Shown piece by piece: positions 23,050 to 34,579 of a stretch of DNA of 64,000 nt (its first letter is position 1; every line of letters starts with the position of its first letter). A program made the position numbers and the translations under genes. The notes under the pieces were generated by a model. That model saw only the letters and a list, made by a program, of their open reading frames with translations. It ran no database searches and was not told the DNA's origin. This DNA is from Microplitis mediator (lineage: Eukaryota; Arthropoda; Insecta; Hymenoptera; Braconidae), in NCBI RefSeq assembly GCF_029852145.1, contig NC_079970.1:12271662-12335661 (forward strand), in the 5' to 3' direction.

Positions 23050-23962
23050 ATATCACAGAATCACATTGAATTTGACAACAGCCCTGTTAGACAAGCTGGT
23101 GACAATTTACTGCAGGAACTTGTTACCGCGTTGGCAGAAAAAACTGGCAATTCTACAAGTTTATAGCAACTGGTCGCCAACTTTCTGAAAAATTTAGTAG
23201 CAATAGTTGGCATTCATTAGTTGATGAAAATTTGCCTTCAAACTTTCAGGAAGTTGGCGACGAGCTATGACAATAGATTGTTGTGCCCACTTTCTGGGAA
23301 AGTTGATAAAAACTTGTAATCAACTTGATCTCATTTTTAATTAACACCAACGTTCTGACCATAAAGTCTTGCTGTCAGGAAAATCGTTGACAATTCAAAT
23401 CAGTAAATTTTTACCAACGATTTCATGCGTGAACAAACATTATCCCTGATAGCCATCATAACCGCAAGTTAACTTCTAGCTGCAGCCGTATTCTGCAGCA
23501 AACTTGAAGGAAAATGTTGGACAGCAAAAAGTTACGGTTATTAAGTTGACAGTAAATTGTCTGGAAGTTGAATTCAATTTGACTACAAGTGTTACTGTCA
23601 GACAATGACGTCGAGTTGATGAAAAGTTTCACTTAAAATTGATGGCAAGTTTTTCTGTCAAATTACATTCAGATGACGGCAGTAAATTTGCATCAATTTG
23701 CACGCAAGTATTATCCAGCCGAAGCTTACCAGAAACTTGTCATTTAGTTAGCCGTAGATGCTTCACCGCAGAACTTGCTGAGCAATTATATTTAGAGTAT
23801 GGCTATGACTATGGCGAAATGTGTGTAGCGGTCATTTCGCGTTTGAAAAGACTCGTCATTTAAAATCGTCGGTCACAAGACCATTAGCAAACTGTCTTCT
23901 GACCGAAACTCACAATAACAGCCATCCCGCATCATTACTGTTACTGACATATGTATAAGGAT
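23050..23962. repeat. AGTTG-rich repeat region
   Basis: Words such as AAGTTGGCGAC, CAACTTTCTG and their complements recur throughout. 23085-23300 is the right arm paired with 17705-17830. From 23300 to 23960 the composition continues without a clear boundary. Short open frames here are not convincing. Confidence 0.5.
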
Positions 23963-24944
23963 CCTAATAGCACAGTTTGCTTGAGCAAAAGTTTACGGTA
24001 CAAAAGTTTAGTTGAATTTTTCTTCAAATTTCCGTCAACTTCGGACTTTTTCATTTTTTACGACAAGTTGTATGCAATTTGCTATTGAATTTGAGGTTTG
24101 AGGTAAATTTACTGCCCGAATTAGAATGCAAAGTCACTTCAAAAGTTGACTAGAAAAAAGTTGTCTTTAATTTTTAGGCAAATTTTATGTCAATTCATCG
24201 TTAATCTGACTTGAAAAATTTTTAAGTATATTTTTACGCTCAACGTAGACAATTTTATATATAAATTTGCTTACCTTCTGAAATGGTAGGAATGAACATT
24301 ACCGACCGTTTTTTTTCGTACAAGTTTACCTTAAAATTGAAGAAAAATTAACAGCAAATTTTTATTTTTAACTTTTGCTGTGAAATTGTCTGCAAATTCG
24401 GGCAGCAGATTTCCAGCAATTTCAACATCAAATTACCGTTAATTTCAATGCAAAGTTGCTAATAGGGTGGTTGCAAAAGTTGGCAATCCGTAAGTTGACA
24501 GAAAGTTGCCTCAGAAGCCTGCTTTCCAATTGCGGCTTTTCCGTGGTTTCAACTTTCTCAGAAAGTTGGCGATAACTTTTGCAGCCAAAAGTTGCAAAAG
24601 CTAGAGTTGTCGACAACTTGTCGTCGAGTTGGTCGCAAACTAATGAATACCAACTTTTTGACGAGAAACTCGTGCTATCAGGGTTGACGTAAAAAAAAAA
24701 CTTTACAATTTCTCAAGTCAAATTAACAATAAATTGATGTAAAAATTGACAAAAAATTTTTCTAGTTAACTTTTGAAGGGAATTTGCATTCTAATTCGGG
24801 TAGTAAATTTACGCCAAATTGTATAGCAGGTTGTATTCAAATTGTCGTCAAAAACCAAAAAGTCCGAAGTTCACGGACATTTGACAAAAAAATCAAGGAC
24901 ACTTTTGTAAGTAAACTTTTGTCAAAGCAAACTGTGCTATTAGG
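23963..24944. mobile_element. Foldback element P, copy 1
   Basis: The left end CCTAATAGCACAGTTTGCTT and right end AAGCAAACTGTGCTATTAGG are perfect inverted repeats. Inversion continues inward for about 270-350 bp (GTCAACTTCGGACTTTTTC on the left against its partner near 24865). A further CTAATAGGG at 24460 suggests a related copy nested near the centre. 982 bp, non-coding. Confidence 0.75.
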
Positions 24945-26113
24945 GAGGTTTCCTCATGTTATGTCCTCAGTGGCCTTAAGTGCCTCCACCTGTTAATCAA
25001 TAAGTGAACTTGAAAAACATAAATGGGCGCGCATTCAACTTCCATTTGTAAATCACATATTGAGATCAAACAACATTCATTGCATCTTGTCAATAATTAG
25101 TGGATAATTGAAATAATCAGTCAATCTATTATATTATATACTTATCAAATTATATATTTAGATTATAAGAAAGTTGGAATAAATAGATAAATAAATCATT
25201 TTATTACATTCGGAATAATATAAACATAGTTTGAGTTGATTTGGAATGTTTCCTGTAACCTGATACCTAAAATTTAAATAACACACACGCAAAAAAATCA
25301 TGAATGGGCCCTTTTCTAGTTAACAGTTAATATGATTAAGATCAAATGCATATTCTATAAAGAAATAAGAATATGGAATGTGTAATAAATAAATGTTACT
25401 CACAACTGAAAATCATATCACAGAAACTTTACTATTACTGTTAATATACATATATATTTATATATACATATAAAGACATATGTATATTAAATGGAGAGTG
25501 ACTTGTATAATAAAAATAAATTAATAGAAACATAGAATTATAGCATTAGAATAATCATATCGGTATTTTATGATCTTATATTTATTTTATAATGAAACTT
25601 AGTTTTCAGATAAAAATTATTTTGTCAACTACCCTTATCCTTATCCATAATTTTATTATTTAATTGAATAGTAATCATACTAATCATAATAACCATTATC
25701 ATCGTAGTCAACAATAAATTTATTTATTAATTTCAAATTCAAAATTTGCCCTGCGTGGTAACGAACTGCCCACTGTCCAAAAGGTAGCGTCAGCTCCGAC
25801 TCTAGTAACCTCCCAGGACATAACACTCAAGATTTCATTCGGTCAAACATGCCCATTGTCAATCAAAGCTGGAGCGTAGTATTTTTTTCTTGACATTTCT
25901 CCCTGATCATGTTAATTCACTAATTATTCTTTAAGTAAGTCTTTGAATCAAGAATTTTGAATTATCATTGAAAGTTTATTTTATGATCTGTTTGAGAAGC
26001 TATGAAAATGCCTCCTATAATAATAATTTATTCACATAAATAATCAATATATATGATTTATGTTCATTTTTCACTAGAGCTGATATCCATAATGGCAAAT
26101 ACGTCTTGAAAGA
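24945..26113. other. No recognised gene
   Basis: AT-rich. The phrases GTTATGTCCT near 24958 and AGGACATAAC near 25822 are inverted and could mark the ends of a decayed element. Nothing coding is supported. Confidence 0.3.
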
Positions 26114-26736
26114 ACCCTAATAGCAAAGTTTGCTGTAGCAAAAGTTTACTCACAAAAGTTTCCTTGAATTTTTCGTCATATTTCCGTCAACTTCGGACTT
26201 TTCCGCATTTGACAATAATTTATACACAACTTGCTATACAATTTGATGTAAATTTAGTACGCCATTTAGCCCTAATAGCCATTTTAGCTTGAAATTGACT
26301 GTAATTTGATATTGAAATTTCCTGAAATTCGCTGCCCGAATTTGCCGACAATTTAACACTAAAAGTTGGAAAGAAAAATTTGCGATTAATTTTTTCTCAA
26401 TTTAAAGGTAAATTTTTACTACAAAAAAAAAGTCGGTAATGTTCGTTCTTACCTTTTCAAAAAGTAAGCAAATTTATACATAAAATTGTCTACAATTTTA
26501 CGGAAAAAAATACTCTACAATTTTTCAAGTCAAATGAAACATAAATTAATGTTAAAATTGACCTGAAAATTGACGAAAAATTTTTTCCAAGTTAAATTTT
26601 GAAGTGAACTTGCGTTCTATTTCGGGTAGTAAATTTACCACAAATTGTACAGCAAGTTGTGTATAAATGGTCGTCAAACACGAAAAAGTCCGAAGTCAAC
26701 AGAAATTTAACGAAATATTCAAGGAAACTTTTGTAA

Positions 26737-29105
26737 TGTCACGATCGGAGTGAGTGAAGGCGACGGGCGAAAGGGTTATTTTAATTTATTATTTAATATC
26801 GGAATACCGAATTATCTCGTTCTATAACTCAACCAAGGAGTTTGATTGAACCGTCACGTGGCTAGTGTGAGAACATATGAGTGATTGGGCACCGATTATT
26901 AAATTATAAGTTATAATATGAAATTATTTTTATTCTGTCATCCAACCAAGGAATTCGGCTCACGTGGCTGATATAAGAATGTTATAATTTCGTATAGTTT
27001 ATAACTTATTTGTCTATTCGTACCGAGCGGATGTACTATAGACCGTCCCGTTCAATGACCTGCGTGGCGTTAGGGTAGGTCCGGGATTTTTGAGCGAGAG
27101 GGATATTGGGTCGGTGAATATGGGCCCTCGAGAAGACCGTGTTCTTTCTCCGTCTTACTTAGGGTTACTATGACTTAATTTACTAGCACTTAAATGCTGG
27201 AGAAAAAGGACAGTAAATAAAAAGACGAATGTATTAAAAGAAAAACATGTGTTGTATATTGACAAGTTGAATCTTACATGTAAATATTATAATTTTAGAC
27301 TTACCCAGAAGGGTTGATATACTTGCACACACACTCACTCCAAATTCACCAATTTGAATTTGTGCACACAGGAATTTACAATGTTTATGACAGTTTTATT
27401 GAGATTCACAGGTTGAATCTATTCAAACGAACGCACTGCACGCTGAACCGAAAGGCCGGCTTTGCCTTCGAGTGAATTTGCTATGATTTTTAGGTTTTTA
27501 TTAGCGAAATTAACTATTCCTGAACAAGGACTCCGATTTGGACGTCACGTGAAGGGGTTTAATTAATTTTGATGCGAACTCAAATGATTTTATTTTAGGT
27601 ATCCAACCTAGGAGTCCAGATGCCTAGGCGAAGGACCGTCACGAGGAAAGGTTTTAAAAATAAAATTTAAGTCGCGTAATTTATAATTTTTAGTAAAAGA
27701 ATCGAGTTGCGTTTATCGATCTAGGAGTCCGGTTGCCTAGGCTGTGGACAGTCACGAGAGCGAATTTTGAAGTCGATTCAGTGAGTCTTACTCGCAGATG
27801 GATCCGACAAAGGTTTAAATTACAAAAGTAAAGAAAATTGAATTCCGGTTATCGATCTAGGAGTCCGGTTGCCTAGGCTGTGGACCGTCACGAGAACGAA
27901 TTTTGGAATCTTGCTCGCGGATAGATCCGACAAGGGTTTCGGTAGTAGAAGTAATGACTGAATTTGAGTATTTTTCCTGGGTTTATATATGAAAAGGTTT
28001 GAAAGAAAAGTAAGACCGAAGATGAAATAAAGAATGGGTTAAAGAAAGAGGAAAAATTATATATAAGGGTTTGATTTTTGAGCAGCTGAGAATGACATAT
28101 TTATTGCGGGAATTCTTGGTATTTTGTAGTAAACAAGATATGAAATAGAAAAATAAGTCCGCGGTGGGCTGTTCGAAAATAACTTTTATAAAAGATATGA
28201 TGACATTTGCTGAGAAATATAATTAAAAATTTGAGAGAAAAGTTTTTCTATGGTGGTAAAGGGGGAAGTGAGGATCCGCGGGGAATCGTGGGATTTTAAA
28301 ACGACATCTCTTTGACAAATATATGATGACTTTTATGGTCAACATATTTTTATACTCTAGAAAAATATAATTAAAAGAAAAATAAAATTGAGAGGAAAAA
28401 TTTGGGTGATAGAAAAAGGGAATAGAGAGGTTCTGCGGGGGACCATGTAATTTTTAAAGACAACGTCTCTCTGACGAATTTATGACGACACTTGCTACCA
28501 ATATTTTAGACGGTTCTGAGAAATGTAATTAAAAATTAAGAGAAAAATAAAATTCGAGAGAGATTTGTACATTAGAAAAGAAATAGTAAGGATCCGCTGA
28601 ACAGCGGGACCTATTGGTAACAGATGTAAAAATTCAATTCAAACTAGATCACGGAAATATCTTAATGAATTTATGTGACATTTATGATAATTTGAGGGAC
28701 TTGCATTGGACATGTGAAAAACATTGAGACAGTGGGCTCTTCGTAAGGGACCTGCCGTAGCAGTGCAGCTGTGCATAGCGGGAGAGAGATATACAGAGTT
28801 TTCTTATTTGATTACTCCTATTTTCCTTTCTCTCTCACTCTTCTGATTTGACCATTCGTATTCACACACTCTTTCGGTGAGAATTCAGAACAAACCCAAA
28901 AAGAGCTAGATGAATTTATAGGTGTGAAAGAATATACATGTGAATATACCCTCACATATACGTATACGCATTTTTATACATATTATTGGGTGTGCTTTGA
29001 ACTACGCAGTAAAATTCTTATTTTAATAAAAATAAAAAAAAAAATTAGAAGAATTGATAAATTAAAGTACGGTTAAATCGCGATCCATTTGTAACGATCG
29101 TTACA
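26737..29105. mobile_element. Solo LTR, 2.37 kb, with GTAA duplications
   Basis: It begins TGTCACGATCG and ends CGATCGTTACA, inverted with one mismatch, TG...CA. GTAA lies immediately outside both ends (26733-26736 and 29106-29109). The insertion cleanly splits element P copy 2. There is no coding capacity. Internal direct repeats around 27590-27960 share ATCGATCTAGGAGTCCGGTT and CCTAGGCTGTGGAC. Read as a solo LTR of a gypsy-type element with unusually long LTRs. Confidence 0.75.
27590..27960. repeat. Direct subrepeats in the solo LTR
   Basis: Three imperfect copies of a unit of roughly 115-135 bp contain CTAGGAGTCCGGTTGCCTAG, a GTCACGAG word and CGGATRGATCCGAC. Similar wording (CCAACCAAGGAGTTTGATTG, GTCACGTGGCT) also occurs near 26830 and 26940. 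Confidence 0.65.
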
Positions 29106-29142
29106 GTAAAGTAAACTTTTGCTAAAGCAAACTGTGCTATGA

Positions 29143-29569
29143 TTGGTAGTCTATTTTCTATTAGTTTAATTTAGGATAATCACTTGTTTTTGTTTCAACA
29201 AAATATCATTATTAATTATTTCTACCATTACTGTAGTTATTGTTCAACTAACTTAAGATTACTTGTACCCTTTAGGTAGAACAAAAATTAAATACTGTCG
29301 ATGTACATACATTTTCATGCAAAAAAGTTCCTCAGTCGAAAGTTTGTCTAAAACTTGACGTCAAATTGACCTAAAACGTTCAATTCAGAAATTCGACGGA
29401 CAAGCGCAGCCGCCATGATTGCGACAAGTGATTTCGTGAAAACGACCTTTATAGTTAGTTATAACGTTAATTACAACACGATATTCTAACCTGTGATTTT
29501 ACATTAAATAATATTTTAATTATATTTGTGAAAAATAAATCATAAATATTTTAAATTATCATTATAATT
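29143..29569. other. No recognised gene
   Basis: AT-rich, with a moderately G+C richer patch at 29385-29450. No coding potential is supported. Confidence 0.3.
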
Positions 29570-29815
29570 ATTATTAATATTTACTGTTAATAATTTTTGA
29601 TAATTATTAATTTTGAATAATAATCATAATCATCCAAAAATATTTGCAGCTAAGTTGCAATTTTGGATTTTAATAATCAGTATTCATATTCCATATTAAT
29701 AATTTTTGATGATTATCAATTTCGAATAATTATTATAATCATTGTGAATAATAATCATAATCATCCAAAAACATTTGCAACTAAGTTGCAATTTTGGATT
29801 TAAATATTAATAGTT
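29570..29815. repeat. Tandem duplication of about 120 bp
   Basis: Two copies each end AATAATCATAATCATCCAAA, then ATTTGCARCTAAGTTGCAATTTTGGATTT. The segment CAACTAAGTTGCAA inside is itself a dyad. Confidence 0.65.
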
Positions 29816-29886
29816 TTCATTAATTTAAAGAGTTTCATAAATAGAAAAAAAATTTTCTCAAACTCATTGATTAACTCTAAAGAGAT

Positions 29887-30211
29887 TGTCTATTGTGAGA
29901 CACCAAAAAAAGAGTCTGCTGTGCGACTCGATAGATATTGTCAGCTGTGCGACATTAAAAAATAGTCTGCTGTGCGACTAAAAAAGAAATTGTCCACTGT
30001 GCGACTCAATCGACATTGTCAGCTGTCCGACATTAAAAAATAGTCTGCTGTGCGACTAAAAAGAAATTGTCCGCTGTGCGACACCAAAAAAAGAGTCTGC
30101 TGTGCGACTCGATAGATATTGTCAGCTGTGTGACATTAAAAAATAGTCTGCTGTGCGACTGAAAAGAAATTGTCTGCTGTGCGACACTTGATAATAGTCT
30201 GCTGTGCGACT
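29887..30211 (+). repeat. Minisatellite of 13 alternating self-complementary units
   Basis: Thirteen 16-base units are separated by A-rich spacers of about 8-15 bases. Units alternate between AGTC-TGCTGTGC-GACT and TGTC-NGCTGTGC-GACA. In 12 of 13 the outer four bases pair with each other although the two classes differ at the end bases; only the unit near 29994 (TGTC...GACT) breaks pairing. The array ends 270 bases before the Helitron's first ORF. It could be part of the Helitron's 5' region or an independent minisatellite. Confidence 0.85.
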
Positions 30212-30483
30212 CAAAAATTCATTTAAGTCTATATTTAATATAATTAAATTTTGAAGAAATATATTCCATTTCATTTACGTATTTTTATTAATCTTGCGTG
30301 ATTTAATTAATATTAATTTTGCATGATTTAATTAATTTAATTAATAAATCTTTTTTTATTTATATTATTAATTATTTAGCTAATTTATTCTGAGCCATTT
30401 TTTGATAATAATAATACAATATTTATATTTAACAAATCAATTTTATTTATTATCTTTATTTATCCAACTCCTATTCACAAAAC

Positions 30484-32313
30484 ATGCAACCTTTAAATCA
30501 ACAAGATTTTTCTATCATAATAAATAATGGTTTATTAGAAGATCATCATATTGATTATTTTGCTTTTCTTCTTCATGAACAATTTAGGTGTCCATTTTTA
30601 GAAAGTTGGTATGTTCAATATCCAGAATTAATTAGTGAATTAGATGCTAATAAAGCTCATATTCATATACTGCATAGCCGTGATACAGCGTATGATTATG
30701 ATGCAAATGATAAATTTGGTACAGATCATTGGGTCTGCTGTTATTATGATACAAAAAAAATTTGTATTTTTGATTCAGCGAAAAAAAATCTTCTTCACAA
30801 CAATCATAAAAATGTTCTAGAAAGATTTTACCCTAAATTTGTATTTAACGATAGTACGATTGAATTCCCTGATGTACAAGCGCAGCCAAATAATTTTGAC
30901 TGTGGTGTTTATTCGATAGCATTCGCTACGTCTTTAGCTTTGGGCGAGTGGCCAATAATAAGTAATTTTCTTTATGATCATAATAAAATGCGCCCACATT
31001 TGATTGGAATATTTCAGAAAAAGATTATCTCTGATTCTCCAGAGACAATCAACAAACCAATTACGCATAGAGTGTATTCAACAATTACGAATGAATGTAA
31101 TCTACAAATTGGCAGTGATTGTACATTAAAATCGGTCAGAAGAGAAAATAATTTTAAAAGAAAAAATTTAAATATTCATGAGCATGATCAACCAATGAAG
31201 CCAATTGTTAGTAATGACAAGCAATCTAAAAAAAATTCGAATATTAAAGATAAATTTGTCAAAAACGATAATAATTCTAAATTAATAAAATTAAAAATTT
31301 CTGAATGTGATCAATCAATGAAGTTAATTCTTAGTAATACTAAGCAATCCAGACAAAATTTGAATATGAAAGATGAATTGGTTAAAAACAATAATAATTC
31401 TAAACGAAAAAAATTAGATATTCGTGAATGTAATCAATCAATAAAGCCAATTCTTAGTAATGATAAGCAATCTAATACAAATTTAAATATTAAAGATGAA
31501 AATTCGAACAATAACTCTCAACTTCAGCAACAATTGAATTTTAATAAACAGTTATTAACAAATTCACTCAAAAGAAAAACAGAAATTACCGCATTAAAGG
31601 AATTAGGACCATCAAAACGTAGAAAAACTAAGAACAAAAATACTTTACCGCTAATACATGAAAACTATTTAAATATGGTGTTAAATGGAGATCAACTACA
31701 AGATGAACACATCTATCAATTTAAATTAATCTTAGTCAGTTGTTCAAATTATGATCATCGTGATACACTGTATTTAGCAAGACCTGAAAAAATTGTACCT
31801 GTTTCACGACTTGAAAAACACATTCAAATATTATTTAGCAATGATAAACATTGGATATGTACATATTATGACACAAAAAAAATTTATATTTATGATTCTT
31901 TGAATACATTTTCATTAAATAATGATCAAAAAATGTTTTTACAAAAATTATATCCATACTTTGATATCAATTCTGCATCATCAGTTGTGTATCTTGAAGT
32001 ACAAAACCAACCAAATGGTAGTGACTGTGGTGTGTTTGCTATTGCATTTGCAGTATCTTTATTATATAAACAAAAGCCAGAGAATATTGTCTATGATCAT
32101 CGTCTTATGCGTTCACATTTATTCACAATATTTACAACAAATGTGCTAAAATCATTTCCAACTCTCAATAATACCGATTCATCAGGACATAAAACTCTAA
32201 ACCAAATTAAAATAGCAGAAAGTAGAGCCCTCCGTTCCCGTATTCGCAGAGAAAATTTAAAAATTTCAAATAATGATCTGTCTCAATCATTATTAGATAA
32301 TAAAATAAAATGA
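30484..32313 (+). CDS. Tandem Ulp1-type (C48) cysteine protease domains, Helitron-encoded
   Basis: 609 residues from an ATG. Domain 1 (about 1-190) has His82 in GTDHW, Asp97 in IFDSAKK, Gln134 and Cys140 in QPNNFDCGVYSIAFA. Domain 2 (about 395-570) has His456 in NDKHW, Asp471 in IYDS and the matching QPNGSDCGVFAIAFA with Cys515. Both thus keep the His-Asp-Gln-Cys set of SUMO/NEDD8-type deconjugating peptidases. The linker (about 225-380) is Lys/Asn-rich and has a threefold repeat of about 55-60 residues around NDKQSKKNSNIKD. Ulp1 domains occur in some transposon proteins, where a role against host ubiquitin-like modification or in polyprotein cleavage is possible but unproven. The frame opens directly into the next segment after a frameshift at about 32305. 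Confidence 0.8.
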   Translation: MQPLNQQDFSIIINNGLLEDHHIDYFAFLLHEQFRCPFLESWYVQYPELISELDANKAHIHILHSRDTAYDYDANDKFGTDHWVCCYYDTKKICIFDSAKKNLLHNNHKNVLERFYPKFVFNDSTIEFPDVQAQPNNFDCGVYSIAFATSLALGEWPIISNFLYDHNKMRPHLIGIFQKKIISDSPETINKPITHRVYSTITNECNLQIGSDCTLKSVRRENNFKRKNLNIHEHDQPMKPIVSNDKQSKKNSNIKDKFVKNDNNSKLIKLKISECDQSMKLILSNTKQSRQNLNMKDELVKNNNNSKRKKLDIRECNQSIKPILSNDKQSNTNLNIKDENSNNNSQLQQQLNFNKQLLTNSLKRKTEITALKELGPSKRRKTKNKNTLPLIHENYLNMVLNGDQLQDEHIYQFKLILVSCSNYDHRDTLYLARPEKIVPVSRLEKHIQILFSNDKHWICTYYDTKKIYIYDSLNTFSLNNDQKMFLQKLYPYFDINSASSVVYLEVQNQPNGSDCGVFAIAFAVSLLYKQKPENIVYDHRLMRSHLFTIFTTNVLKSFPTLNNTDSSGHKTLNQIKIAESRALRSRIRRENLKISNNDLSQSLLDNKIK

Positions 32314-34579
32314 CTCATTGGAATTGAATGAAAAAACAATTCGAACAGAACCTAATTCCAATCAAAATGAAGACAATTTAATTTCTGGAGGGCCGAAAAC
32401 TTCAGATTTTCTTAATAAAGATACTGCCACAGAGTTCACGATTGTTAATATCATTCAAAATGACTGTACGAAAAATTTCGTAGCAACAACTAACGTTCCT
32501 AAAAACAAAAAAAAAACTCAAAAGACTAAAAATTGATCATTGTTATAATACAACTAATAAAATTTCACTAAAACAAAAAGTGACGGCTGCCAAAAAAATT
32601 GTGGCAAAATATTGTCGGAGTGATATGAATAAAAGTTACATAAAAATGAAACTATCTACTGAAGAGTGTATTAAGCGACTAGTTTTAGCTATAGACATAA
32701 CCAATTCAGTTGAGAAGTATTTAGAGGGTCAATTAATTATTAAATGGTGTATGTGTCAGAGGAAAAATTATATGAATATATTAACATATACGTTACAGAA
32801 ATTAAGAAATAAAGCTGAATACTATCTTTCAAATTTAAATTCTAATTCAATAAAAGATATAAACAACTACCAAAATATGTGTGGTAAATCACTTTATTAT
32901 CAATCCACTGAACCATATTATTATGATACATCATATTCATTCGATGCTTTACAGAATCAAAGTATTGCCATGAATTCAGTAGAATTCAGTCTGTGAATAT
33001 TTTACCATTAATAAAAGATAATAAAGTTGAAAAAAAATGGCATTGCAATAGCTATTGTCGAACTAATTTCGAAGTCGAAGTATATCAACAATATGAAAAC
33101 TTTTTGGAAAACTTAAAAACAAAAAATTTAAATAATTTTACGCAATTTTGAAATCAATTATTTTTGAATCACTCAGTTGATAAATTAGGTCATTACCACT
33201 TTTGTTATGAGGATTTCAGTTCTTGTAAATCACAATTCACTAGTATCGAATTATTATCATCTCATTTTCCTTCTGTAAGGTATATTCAACGACTTATATA
33301 TAAGATGAGAGAAATCCTGAATAAATTAAGTAAATTGGATAAAGCATTGGAAACCGCGGACTTAGAATTTCTAATAAGTACAATGAATAAAATGAAAGAA
33401 GAAGGAAAATTATTAGATAAAGAACAAGATGAATCATGTTTGAACGAAGATAAAATACAAAGTGAATTCAAATCAGCATTTACAGCCTTTACAAAGCGGT
33501 CCTTGGAATTACCTCGCTACAAATGCATATCCTGTCAAAAATTATGTTTTTTAAAAAATGTCAATAATCTGGATAAAATGCGTAATCCGATGTCAGGTGA
33601 AATATGGGATAATTTAACTAATTTCATTAATGAACAAGACCCAAGTCTTAACAGTAATTTCATTTGTTCTTATTGCTTATTGATAATTCGTTCAAAAATT
33701 TTACCTCCGCCTTGCATATTAAATAATATGTACGTAGGAACAATGCCAAATGAAATAGTTACATTGAATGATGTATAGAAAATTCTTATTCAACGAGCGA
33801 AATCATTTCAAGTAGTTCAAAGGTTAGGAACAGTTGCTAAAAAAAATTTACCACTTACTATGCGAATACAGAATCTGAAAGGTCAAATATTCCATCTACC
33901 TTTACCCATAGAAGAAACGTTAAAAAGAATTTGTTCTACGACGGATCCAATAAACATGAATCACGAATTATACATTGTAGTTAGTAGTATACCTACAAAA
34001 TCAAAAACCATATGGGAAAATTTGGTTAACTTAGAAAAAATTTTTAAAACATTAATATGGTTAAAGAAAAATAATGTTCTCTACGCTCAAATCAAATTAC
34101 CAGAATGTTCCAACAATTTACGTGATTGGCTGGATAAAAAAAATATTGAATTTCATGTCGAAGGTAGTGAAGATGAAAATTACGTGAACGAAATCAATAT
34201 TGAAAATATTGAAACTTCTGAACTTAATGTGAGTGTTAAAAATGCTGGTGGAGAAGAAATGGAAATTGATGATACTATAAATAAAAAAAAAAACAATATT
34301 GGAGTAGAAGAGCAAAATGAAAAAATTAATATCAATGAAAATAGAAAGATATCTTTATCAACAATGCAAGTTGTTAAAGATCCTTCCTATAGTAATTCAT
34401 TGCGATCAATGCGAGAAGATATTGATCAAGATCATGGCTATACCAAACTATCTTTATCTACACACGAAAATATTGTTGAAGATCACTGCGATAATAAGTT
34501 ACCTTTGCCAGTAAACGACGATAAAAATATGGATGAAAAAATTGAAGTCGATAAAATTAAGGAGTGTAAAGATACTTGA
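32314..34579 (+). pseudogene. Helitron N-terminal region with cysteine-rich segments, broken
   Basis: The coding signal moves through three frames (32318-32536, then to 32996, then frame 2 from about 33000). Shifts lie near 32305, at the A10 run 32507-32516, and near 32990; in-frame stops are TGA 33149, TAG 33776 and TGA 34577. The segment KKWHCNSYCRTNF (33030-33070), then YKCISCQKLCF with FICSYCLLIIRS about 40 residues later, gives CxxC pairs. PPPCILNNMYVGTMPNEI is the conserved block that precedes the Rep domain in many Helitron proteins. Downstream is an acidic, low-complexity stretch (34140-34570). The role of the cysteine pairs is presumed zinc binding, perhaps in DNA contact. Confidence 0.6.

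Larger units (their letters stand above)
26114..29142. mobile_element. Foldback element P, copy 2, interrupted by a solo LTR
   Basis: The left end CCCTAATAGCAAAGTTTGCT (26114) and the right end near AGCAAACTGTGCTAT (29126-29140) are inverted. Left-arm phrases such as GTCAACTTCGGACTTTT reappear inverted near 26690. The right arm is cut at 26736 by a 2369-bp insertion and resumes at 29106. A second CCCTAATAGCC at 26268 hints at a nested relative. Confidence 0.7.

Noticed and set aside
23639..23863. 74-residue ORF
   Set aside because: Lies in AGTTG-rich foldback sequence with no recognisable motif.
29887..30211. CRISPR array
   Set aside because: Units are 16 bp with short A-rich spacers that repeat each other, and the DNA is clearly animal. 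It is a minisatellite.
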